Position numbers and translations under genes: made by a program
The notes under the pieces: model-generated
Database searches by the model: none
What the model was told of the DNA's origin: nothing
Seen by the model: only the letters and a program-made list of their open reading frames with translations
NCBI GenBank assembly: GCA_016841945.1
Contig: JAENYC010000001.1
Location: 1 to 64,000 of the forward strand
Length of the DNA stretch: 64,000 bases
Direction: 5' to 3'
Source: Haloplasma contractile
GTDB taxonomy: Bacteria; Bacillota_I; Bacilli_A; Haloplasmatales; Haloplasmataceae
Part shown: positions 56,776-64,000 of the stretch, piece by piece
Position numbering within the stretch: position 1 is the stretch's first letter
How the letters are laid out: each line of letters starts with the position of its first letter

Positions 56776-56810
56776 AAAAGAGTGATTCAACCACCAGTTG
56801 AATCACCCTT
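56776..56810 (-). terminator. Terminator after the Wadjet operon and RibD-like gene
   Basis: Stem GTGATTCAAC/GTTGAATCAC with a 5-base loop, followed on the minus strand by TCTTTT. It is the only terminator-like hairpin seen from jetA to here. Confidence 0.8.
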
Positions 56811-56831
56811 AATTTTTCATATATATTTTAT

Positions 56832-57575
56832 TTATTTCAAGACTTCATATTGTAACCATATGGATTGATTTCTTAGTGTTTCATTTTTTAGTAATTTAAG
56901 ATTTGTTGGAAATTCATCTAATTTTAAATCACAGCATTCAAATAAAGATGGTGTATTTTTACCACCAATTAGTTGTGGTTGTACAATCACATTGACTTCA
57001 TCAATTAAATGTTCTCGTAACATTGCACCTGCTAATTTTCCACCTGAACTATGTAAAAGAGCATCAATACCCAACTTATCTTTTAACTTCACCATCGCTT
57101 CTTTTAGATTGACCAACGTATCACCTGTTATGATATAAGGGATATTATGATTCTTTAAAAAATATAGATACTCACTTGATACACCATGAGATACAAGATG
57201 AAGCATGGGTTCTTCTTCTCTACCTTTGTATCCACTTCTTAACCGCCCTCTGCCATCAACAACAACTAAAAATCCTTTGCGTTTTGGGTTTTTAATTACT
57301 TCATCAGGTAAATAATCCTGAAAGAGTTCGCTTTTATCACCAGTGAATTTTGGTATTTCTTTTAAGTTTTCTCCTTCTTTGACTAAAGAATTACTTCCTA
57401 ACATATTAGCTGTACTATTATTTTTTGACATAATTTCTGTTTCGATTACTTCCCATAAATCATTATGAAACGTTCGCTTATCATTCATCTCCTCAAACAT
57501 CGTACGATTTGGCATTAATGAGATACGTCCGTCTAGGGATGAGGCGACCAAAATAATATTTTTAGGTCTATTCAA
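56832..57575 (-). CDS. RibD C-terminal/dihydrofolate-reductase-fold NADPH reductase
   Basis: A 247-residue reductase of the RibD_C family. It starts IILVASSLDGRIS, has an internal VVVDGRGRLRSG strand, and a cofactor-binding LLHSSGGKLAGAMLREHLIDEVNVIVQPQLIGGKNTPSLF region with the SGG and LIDE motifs. Relatives reduce pyrimidine or pterin-like compounds; the substrate here is unknown. It begins with TTG behind AGGAGAG, 18 bp after jetD and with no hairpin between, so it is probably the last gene of the Wadjet operon. It lacks the deaminase half of bifunctional RibD. Confidence 0.8.
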   Translation of the reverse strand: MNRPKNIILVASSLDGRISLMPNRTMFEEMNDKRTFHNDLWEVIETEIMSKNNSTANMLGSNSLVKEGENLKEIPKFTGDKSELFQDYLPDEVIKNPKRKGFLVVVDGRGRLRSGYKGREEEPMLHLVSHGVSSEYLYFLKNHNIPYIITGDTLVNLKEAMVKLKDKLGIDALLHSSGGKLAGAMLREHLIDEVNVIVQPQLIGGKNTPSLFECCDLKLDEFPTNLKLLKNETLRNQSIWLQYEVLK

Positions 57576-57593
57576 TATCTAACTCTCTCCTTT

Positions 57594-58799
57594 CTAACAT
57601 ACCATGATTATTTCTTGTTCTAAACGTATTTTTTTATTAATCATATAAGATATCACTTCTTTGAACAACTTGTAATCATCATTATTTAATAAATCTTTTA
57701 AAGCTTTTAAATAGCTTTTACTTTTAATGGGCATGGTATATGATTCATATTTTATTAATGTTTGTTTGTCCATTAAATACGGTATAAAAGGAATATTAGT
57801 CTTTTTAACCAGATGGTGATATATCTTAAACCCACCTAAATCAATATCCGACCAATGGTAAAAGTGATGATTTTGATTAAAATCATATATTTTTTTTAAG
57901 AAAGTTGCTCTTATTTGATTATGAAAACCACCCAAATAGATGATCAATTCATTTTCTTTTTGATATTGATGAAATGAAGTTAAATTTTCAATCGTAATGA
58001 CTTTCTCTAAATTTAACTCTATGACTTCTAATTCTTTTATAGTATGTGAACAGAATGCGATTTCTCCATGAACAAGTGATAAGTCAATGGTCTCTTTTCC
58101 AACTCGAAATCTTCCTTTTCCTTTTAAATATACAAATCCTGGATTTCTCACGATGTTTTCTTCTGATAAAATATGTTCTTCATCAATATAAGTCCCATAA
58201 TCCTTCATGATTTTTATGACTTTATTTTCAATTGATTCAAAATATTTAGAATCATTAAAAAGCTTGATACTAAAGACTCGCTTTGCGACTTCTTCCTTCT
58301 GTTTTAAAACCTTATCTAATGTATATAATAAGTTTTTTGTTTGTTTAGGATTTGTGATATCTAAGTATTTACTCACTGATTGTCCTCGTTGTAATGAAGT
58401 AATCATATCCTGACTAAACTGACTCAAATAATTTTTGACATTTACATATGGTTTTAATATTTTAATCGTTTCATCTTCATATTCTCTTTTTTCTTTACGA
58501 TTTAGTAATTGATAAATATCTTTTACTTTTCGAATATTTAAATTAATCTGTTTAATCAGATTTCCCTCTTCATACTTTTCCCAGATAATATCTATAAATC
58601 TTTTTTCTTCAAGGTGTAGAACTATTTCATTAATTTGTTCCTTATATTGATAATGTAAACTATCATAGTATTCGGGTAATATTTTCCGATTAAATTTCAA
58701 AGAAATCGTGATTTGTACTTGATTTTCACCCCGATATAATAAACTTTTTTCATATTTATCAAGTAATCGATTTAAAAAATATTCACGATACTTTTTCAT
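57594..58799 (-). CDS. jetD: Wadjet system protein JetD (TOPRIM nuclease)
   Basis: A 401-residue JetD with an N-terminal DUF3322-like part and a C-terminal DUF2220/TOPRIM part. The acidic metal residues are visible in VITIENLTSFHQ (Glu) and HWSDIDLGGFKIYHHL (DxD). In Wadjet, JetD cleaves small circular DNA after the JetABC condensin extrudes it. The ATG at 58799 has GAGGAG 7 bases upstream and overlaps jetC by 17 bp; the frame is open 12 codons further upstream. Confidence 0.92.
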   Translation of the reverse strand: MKKYREYFLNRLLDKYEKSLLYRGENQVQITISLKFNRKILPEYYDSLHYQYKEQINEIVLHLEEKRFIDIIWEKYEEGNLIKQINLNIRKVKDIYQLLNRKEKREYEDETIKILKPYVNVKNYLSQFSQDMITSLQRGQSVSKYLDITNPKQTKNLLYTLDKVLKQKEEVAKRVFSIKLFNDSKYFESIENKVIKIMKDYGTYIDEEHILSEENIVRNPGFVYLKGKGRFRVGKETIDLSLVHGEIAFCSHTIKELEVIELNLEKVITIENLTSFHQYQKENELIIYLGGFHNQIRATFLKKIYDFNQNHHFYHWSDIDLGGFKIYHHLVKKTNIPFIPYLMDKQTLIKYESYTMPIKSKSYLKALKDLLNNDDYKLFKEVISYMINKKIRLEQEIIMVC

Positions 58800-61700
58800 A
58801 ATGAAACTCCTCAATAAATGCGATATTATCATCACGATTCACAATTAAGTTACTTTGTACAAAAGGAGAAATAGTTTCTATCTTTTGTGGAGGTGATGCT
58901 AATATGATTTGTATATCTAACTTACTTAAAAATGACATCATGGCCTCAATCCGATTCTCATCCATCTTATCAAATGCTTCATCAAATAATATTAAACCGA
59001 TAGCATCATGATAGGGATTAATTTGATATAGTTGTAAGAAAGATGCCACAATGGCAACATAGTATGGGGTTTGGGTTTCACCACCACTTTTTTCACGACA
59101 TACTTTAGAAAATGATGAGGTTGTCCCATTTTTATGAATGATTTTAATATCGTAATCCATATACATTCTATAATCTGTATAAGTCTCTAGTGCTTTCTTA
59201 GACCAATCATCATCTATAGATATTTTTTCAAATAATTCTTCTAATGCTTCCTTATGTTTTTCTCTAAAAGAAGTTGAAAATAAAGACTCACCACCAATAT
59301 TTGAATCATCCATGATCATTTTATAAAATTTTTCATTTTGTTTATCTGAAAAATATTCAAACCGATATTCATCTTCTCCAAATGTGATTCCTTTTAACGC
59401 TTCATTTAATTTTTTAAATTCTCTTTGCGCATTTAAAATATTCTCTTGTAGTTTAGAAACAAACTCATCCTGAAACTGTTCTTCTGCTTTTTTCTTTGAT
59501 TGTCTTATTTTCTCTTCATATTCAACCAATTGACTGTCTTTTAATAATTTATATTCTTCATAATAATCATCCATCCCTTCAATTCCCAAACTCGCACCAA
59601 AGTGATGTTCTCGATTATAATTACTTTGTTTTAACTCTAGTTCTTTTAACACATTATAATACCTTGTTGTTGAACCTTGTTGTTGTCTTTGATAATTATC
59701 TCTTACGACTTTTAAGTCTTTATCTTTCACCGCATTAAAATATCGTTCTTCTGCTTTACTTAAAATCGACAACATTTTTTCTTCAAGTTCAGTTAATGCA
59801 TGTTCTAAATGAATTTGATTATCTTCTTTATTTTTAATTTCTTTTTCTAATTGTTGAATATTATATTTATGATAAGCGATACTATCTCTAAGCTTCTCTA
59901 TTTGAGATTTTAACTCTTCACTTTTAACTTTTGTACTTTTTATATTTTCTTGTATTTCTATAAACGTTGTTTTATCAATTTCATCTATCTTTTGATGAAT
60001 GTCTTTTATTCTATCTTCTGTTTTCTTTAATTTTGGTTTAACAAAACAGTTTTCTTTAATATAGTATAAATCCACCGTATTAAATAAAGAAATGAGATGG
60101 GTTAACGCTTGTGCTTTTTCTTTTAACGATTTAATTTTTTCTTCTAATTTTTCTTTTTCAATATGTTTTAATTCTAGTTGCCGTTTATAAGCATCTAGAC
60201 CAATATATGGTGTTTTATAGATAGAGGGATTAATAGCCCTTGCAGTATGATTTTGATAGACCATACAGCTTGGTGTTATCGCACGCCTATGTTTTTTTAA
60301 ATCATCAACGGTTTCAGCTCGGATCACTTTATTTAACAATAGATTAATATACTGTTTGGCATATTGATTTTGACTCGTCACCATATAAGCCAAGCTATCT
60401 TTATTTTCATCTTCATATTGGTCTAATTTTTGAGTATTAACTAGACCAATCGAATGAATATTTAATCTATCTTTAACTTGTTCATAAATTCTTAATGATT
60501 GATCGAAATATTCTGGTAGAACGATTAAATTAAAGCGTTGTGTATTTAAGTATCCCTCAACAGCGTTTTGCCATTTAGGGTCTTTTACTTCAAGAAGCTC
60601 ACATAATACTTTTGGCATTACATCTAGTCCATGTTCTTTTTTCATCTCGCGATTAATCGCTTCCTGTAACTGAGTGACATAATAAGGAAATATGAGTTGT
60701 TTACTTTCTAAACGCTTAATGTCATTTTCAACAAGTGATAGTTCATTTAAATTTCCTTCAACTTCTACATTTATTTTTGCCTTTTTTTCTAATAAATGAT
60801 TTTGATAATCTTTTAAAGCATCATTGAAAGTTGTTAATGTATTTAGAAATAACTGAATATTTTCCTCGTTTATATTACTTTTTTTGTACTGATATAAATC
60901 TTTCATTCCATCAAGATGTAAATCTTTATGATGCATTGAAAGAATGAAATCAAATAGAGATTTTAATTTATCATCTAGCTGTTTATTTTTAATATTTAAT
61001 TCCTGTATTAAAGTGGTTAATTCTTTCTCTTCTTTTTCAAGATGTTTTAATATACGATAATGGTCATTATCTTGTAAAGTGGATTCTAAATGACTTAAAT
61101 ATTCTACTAATCTATCTAACTCATTCGTTTTATCCTTTTGTTTATTTTGTTTAAGTTGTAGCGATGTTTGCAGACCTTCTTTTTCATTTGATTGATTTTT
61201 TATACTTAATAAATTGAGTTCTTTGTTCGTTCTTACCACAATATAATCTTGTATTTTCATATTTTCTTCAACCGCTAGTAATGCTTGATGGGTTTCTTTA
61301 ATGGTTTCTAAATGTGTTATTTTTTCTTTTATTTTTTTTAGATAAGATTCGAATTCAGAAAGTGTTCGTATATTTTCTTTTAATAAATCAATATGTACCT
61401 CTTTTTCATCAAGTAGGTAAGAATAGACAAAATCCTTCACATTATTAATCGGGCGAAAGGCAAGTGCTTTTGGTAATAAATCAAAAAATCGCATATTTAA
61501 AGCACCAAAACGATTGCGGAAATCATTTCTAGCTTCTTGTTGTGTTTTGGATATTTTAGATGTTAAATCTCTTATATGTATTTTAAAATCACTGATTTTA
61601 CGAGGTATACCATTATCAAGAAATAAATCATCTTGTATTTCAACATCTTCTAAACGATAAAAAATACTTTTCGGATGGCTTAAATTACTACTAGAATCAG

Positions 61701-62028
61701 TAACAGTCCCAATCACAAAGGGTTTCTTTTTCTCGTTGTCATAAAATTCTAAGGCAATGTGAGAAGTGATATCACCTGTTCGTTCATATTGATGACTGTC
61801 ACGACCTGTTTTACATCTGACATATCCAATCAAATCCCTTGAGGCTTTATCGTTAGCCGCCTGATTAAATTTTTGTTTACCACAGGTTAAAACATATTGT
61901 AAGGCATCTAAAATGGTTGATTTCCCAGAACCATTTTCACCTGTGATTAAGGTATGGCCTTTAATATCGAGGGTTTCGTTGATAAAGTAATGCCAATGTA
62001 TTAATTTAATCTTCGTCAATTTCTTCAT
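58783..62028 (-). CDS. jetC: Wadjet system protein JetC (SMC/MukB-like ATPase)
   Basis: A 1081-residue SMC-like ATPase, the motor of the complex. Walker A is GENGSGKST (30-38) after GHTLITG. Two long coiled-coil arms (about 230-480 and 640-960) flank a hinge-like central domain. The C-terminal head has the signature KVCREKSGGETQTPYYVAI and Walker B IGLILFDEAFDKMDENRIEAMM. It overlaps jetB by 23 bp and jetD by 17 bp, with GGGGG 6 bases before its ATG. All ATPase motifs appear intact. Confidence 0.95.
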   Translation of the reverse strand: MKKLTKIKLIHWHYFINETLDIKGHTLITGENGSGKSTILDALQYVLTCGKQKFNQAANDKASRDLIGYVRCKTGRDSHQYERTGDITSHIALEFYDNEKKKPFVIGTVTDSSSNLSHPKSIFYRLEDVEIQDDLFLDNGIPRKISDFKIHIRDLTSKISKTQQEARNDFRNRFGALNMRFFDLLPKALAFRPINNVKDFVYSYLLDEKEVHIDLLKENIRTLSEFESYLKKIKEKITHLETIKETHQALLAVEENMKIQDYIVVRTNKELNLLSIKNQSNEKEGLQTSLQLKQNKQKDKTNELDRLVEYLSHLESTLQDNDHYRILKHLEKEEKELTTLIQELNIKNKQLDDKLKSLFDFILSMHHKDLHLDGMKDLYQYKKSNINEENIQLFLNTLTTFNDALKDYQNHLLEKKAKINVEVEGNLNELSLVENDIKRLESKQLIFPYYVTQLQEAINREMKKEHGLDVMPKVLCELLEVKDPKWQNAVEGYLNTQRFNLIVLPEYFDQSLRIYEQVKDRLNIHSIGLVNTQKLDQYEDENKDSLAYMVTSQNQYAKQYINLLLNKVIRAETVDDLKKHRRAITPSCMVYQNHTARAINPSIYKTPYIGLDAYKRQLELKHIEKEKLEEKIKSLKEKAQALTHLISLFNTVDLYYIKENCFVKPKLKKTEDRIKDIHQKIDEIDKTTFIEIQENIKSTKVKSEELKSQIEKLRDSIAYHKYNIQQLEKEIKNKEDNQIHLEHALTELEEKMLSILSKAEERYFNAVKDKDLKVVRDNYQRQQQGSTTRYYNVLKELELKQSNYNREHHFGASLGIEGMDDYYEEYKLLKDSQLVEYEEKIRQSKKKAEEQFQDEFVSKLQENILNAQREFKKLNEALKGITFGEDEYRFEYFSDKQNEKFYKMIMDDSNIGGESLFSTSFREKHKEALEELFEKISIDDDWSKKALETYTDYRMYMDYDIKIIHKNGTTSSFSKVCREKSGGETQTPYYVAIVASFLQLYQINPYHDAIGLILFDEAFDKMDENRIEAMMSFLSKLDIQIILASPPQKIETISPFVQSNLIVNRDDNIAFIEEFHYEKVS

Positions 62029-62617
62029 CGGTATCCCCCCTTCTCTTATAACTATTTAATTTATCATAAACTTTTGCGATATCATCCACTTTTACCGCCA
62101 GTAAGATAGATGGATAGATGATTAATCTCGTATCACCTAAGGCGTAATCTGAATCAAGTGGTTCAACTAAATTAAACCGTTTAAATAATCGAATCGCGTT
62201 TCGTATGGTTGTTTTATCTAGTTTTTTCTCTCTAATTTCTAAGGCATCATAACGATTATGAACTTCCTCTATACGAATGACCACTTGATTTGATAAACTT
62301 AGTTCCTGTATTTTTTCTTGAAATAATAAACGTAATATAAGCAATATAATACTTTCATTTAATTTAAAATTCAAGCGATTAGTATCTTGTTTATTATTTA
62401 AATGAATCACACCAAAGCCTTCATCAATTTCAAGTTCCCAATTAATAAATTCAAAGTATTCACTAAATAAAGTTTGATGTTGTTGTATAAAATAATAATC
62501 TTTTTTGTTTTCATCTTTCTTTTTCGTTAGAAAACAAATCGATAATAATTTGTTGGCTATTCTTGAAAACTCATCTTTTTCTGTTGAATTTAATTCATTA
62601 TATAAATTAATAAACAT
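62006..62617 (-). CDS. jetB: Wadjet system protein JetB (DUF4194, MukE-like)
   Basis: A 203-residue winged-helix KITE-type subunit. Family features seen are ANKLLSICFLTKKK near the start, the DRLNFKLNESIILLILRLLFQE-like stretch (TNRLNFKLNESIILLILRLLF), TTIRNAIRLFKRFNLVEP and a C-terminal ALGDTRLIIYPSILLAVKVDDI. It bridges kleisin and SMC heads. The ATG at 62617 has GGAGG 8 bases upstream, located in the end of jetA; a TTG further up is less likely. Confidence 0.9.
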   Translation of the reverse strand: MFINLYNELNSTEKDEFSRIANKLLSICFLTKKKDENKKDYYFIQQHQTLFSEYFEFINWELEIDEGFGVIHLNNKQDTNRLNFKLNESIILLILRLLFQEKIQELSLSNQVVIRIEEVHNRYDALEIREKKLDKTTIRNAIRLFKRFNLVEPLDSDYALGDTRLIIYPSILLAVKVDDIAKVYDKLNSYKRRGDTDEEIDED

Positions 62618-62619
62618 AT

Positions 62620-64000
62620 TTATTGCCTCCAAATCTCAAAATCATCAAAGGTAAAGTCTTTTTTATGAATGGTTTGATGCAGTAATTTAACTTTGTATTG
62701 TGTTAATCGACTTTTTGAATAGATTAACACATACATTAATTTAATGAAATCATCTATTGTATCAAGGGGAAGTTGTGAAGCATTCATCACATCTCTATCT
62801 TTTAAACACATCATCACATATTGATTGATAAAAGATTTTGTCAATCGATTTTCATTTCTAGCTTTAAATAACTTGATTTTATAATCCCTGTCATTCTTAG
62901 ATAGAATTTTTGAAGTTTCTAAAGCCGAAGGTTCAAATGTTTTTCGACCTTCTGATGAAACATATAGGGATTTAGAATCAATAAAACTTTGTGGATATAC
63001 ATCAAATAAGGTGAGATTTAATTCATCTTCATTTAAATCAACATCCCCCTTATGATAGATACTCACAATGTATTTTAATATCTCGTTGATTTGACCTTCT
63101 AAATCTCGTTTATTGTTAAGCGCAAACTTAACTCTCATCAGTGAGGACTTAATATATAGGTAATGTTTACGATCTATATCACGGATGATATCATCTATAT
63201 TTAACAGTTGTTGAATGGTATCATTTAACTGACGGCGTACGTATTGATAACTCGTCTCCATTGAATCCATCTTTTCCATTTCTACAAACTGTTTACTGAT
63301 TAATGTGATGAGGTCACTATCTCGAGTCATTTCTTCTAATTTCTCAATAATTTTGGGGCGAAATTTACTCACATTATCACTGGTTTTCATCCGGTGATAC
63401 CCTTTATCAATGATATTGACTTCATAATCATTGAATTGTAAATCCATGATTTCTTTAACGGTTTTTAATTTTGTTGTTTTATCGATATAATTTTTTATAT
63501 TAGAGTTCAATGTCTTTAAACCACTCACTAAACTTCTGACATTATGAACGACTTGTTCTAACATAATACTCGGTAACATTTGTTCCTGACTAAATAACAA
63601 GGTATAAATACTATAAACATATCCTTGATATTCAAGTCGTTCATTGCTTTTTAACTTGTCCATCGATTCAATCATCGTAATGGCATAATCATAGAAATTG
63701 ATGTTTTGAACATAGTTATTATTTGTTTCTATATCAATCCAACCGCATTCATCTAGTTTACGGATAACCATATTCGCTCTGTTTCTCGCGCCACTTATAA
63801 CTTCTTCATCTTCAATAAAAACATTTTGATCCTCAATACCTTCAAAATAATCCGTCAATGCATCGATTAGAATATCCCGTTCAACTCCAAACGAAGTTAA
63901 ATTATGCATAATTTCATACATCAAAAAAATACAATCCGCATATATCTCTTTGTTTGGACTGCTTAAAAGATTAAAAAAGTTATGAGGTAGGACTTTAAAT
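62620..64000 (-). CDS. jetA: Wadjet system protein JetA (kleisin-like, DUF5716-type), partial at the window edge
   Basis: At least 459 residues of the MukF-like kleisin subunit. An ATG at 63921 is not the true start: the frame stays open to the edge and encodes LPHNFFNLLSSPNKEIYAD followed by CIFLMYEIMHNL, which looks like the family N-terminus, and there is no ribosome site before that ATG. Further features are the SFGVERDILIDALTDYFEG segment and helical middle and C-terminal parts. The DUF5716-like start suggests the type II form of Wadjet, which I hold with moderate confidence. The promoter of the operon lies outside the window. Confidence 0.88.
   Translation of the reverse strand, partial: FKVLPHNFFNLLSSPNKEIYADCIFLMYEIMHNLTSFGVERDILIDALTDYFEGIEDQNVFIEDEEVISGARNRANMVIRKLDECGWIDIETNNNYVQNINFYDYAITMIESMDKLKSNERLEYQGYVYSIYTLLFSQEQMLPSIMLEQVVHNVRSLVSGLKTLNSNIKNYIDKTTKLKTVKEIMDLQFNDYEVNIIDKGYHRMKTSDNVSKFRPKIIEKLEEMTRDSDLITLISKQFVEMEKMDSMETSYQYVRRQLNDTIQQLLNIDDIIRDIDRKHYLYIKSSLMRVKFALNNKRDLEGQINEILKYIVSIYHKGDVDLNEDELNLTLFDVYPQSFIDSKSLYVSSEGRKTFEPSALETSKILSKNDRDYKIKLFKARNENRLTKSFINQYVMMCLKDRDVMNASQLPLDTIDDFIKLMYVLIYSKSRLTQYKVKLLHQTIHKKDFTFDDFEIWRQ

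Noticed and set aside
58783-64000. Chromosomal MukBEF or SMC-ScpAB condensin
   Set aside because: The SMC-like gene lies with a JetD TOPRIM protein and DUF4194/DUF5716-type subunits, which marks it as Wadjet, not a housekeeping condensin.

Overview
The window is strongly AT-rich and reads as the chromosome of a low-GC Firmicute (Bacillota) with Bacilli-type gene order. Tryptophan is TGG and TGA is used as a stop (for example nadD, dpaB and the nucleotidyltransferase), so it does not use the Mycoplasma code. Shine-Dalgarno sites are mostly GGTGA or GGAGG about 5 bases before the start, and many promoters have an extended -10 (TGnTATAAT). Dipicolinate synthase genes suggest a spore-forming ancestry. 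The general style (AT-rich, reduced, Bacilli-like synteny) would fit a lineage near Haloplasma, Turicibacter or Izemoplasma, but that placement is inference. Almost every gene is on the minus strand. Only the glycosyltransferase, a zinc-ribbon protein and rnhC are on the plus strand. No tRNA, rRNA, transposase or CRISPR array was seen.

Layout, left to right. 0-10 kb: a GT4 glycosyltransferase, then a block ordered as in Bacillus subtilis (mnmA, recD2, small YrzQ-like protein, AI-2E family membrane protein, alaS, ruvX, DUF1292 protein). alaS is preceded by a T-box leader with a GCU specifier. 10-18 kb: a cell-surface protein with about seven Ig-like repeats, then a compact nadA-B-C-D-E operon encoding de novo NAD synthesis from aspartate. 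18-23 kb: a BMP-family nucleoside-type ABC importer. 23-31 kb: a block matching the B. subtilis spoVFA-spoVFB-dapG-dapA-rnjB-spoIIIE neighbourhood. Here the FtsK/SpoIIIE protein has lost its Walker A and B residues and its gamma domain, asd is absent, and a frameshifted small reading frame sits where asd would be.

31-42 kb: a DUF1847 protein behind a perfect 20-bp palindrome, a small nucleotidyltransferase, two membrane proteins, pnp-rpsO-ribF-truB, an acidic protein of unknown function, trxA, mutS2 and divergent rnhC. 42-50 kb: rpsU-mtaB-rsmE and the hrcA-grpE-dnaK-dnaJ heat-shock operon, whose consensus promoter is flanked by two CIRCE elements. 50-54 kb: glnA, two metallo-beta-lactamase-fold hydrolases, a small ParB-like protein and a small CHAT/caspase-like protein.

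54-64 kb is the accessory part. It holds an operon of a membrane-anchored XRE regulator and a lipoprotein that joins Ig-like domains to a MACPF (perforin-like) domain, followed by a complete Wadjet anti-plasmid system (jetABCD). A RibD-like reductase gene is attached to its 3' end before the terminator. jetA runs off the right edge of the window.

Most interesting points: the catalytically dead SpoIIIE-position protein beside intact dipicolinate synthase genes, the regulated MACPF lipoprotein operon, the Wadjet operon with a reductase passenger, the CHAT-like protein beside a hydrolase, and an operator-like motif shared by two small Cys-rich protein loci.
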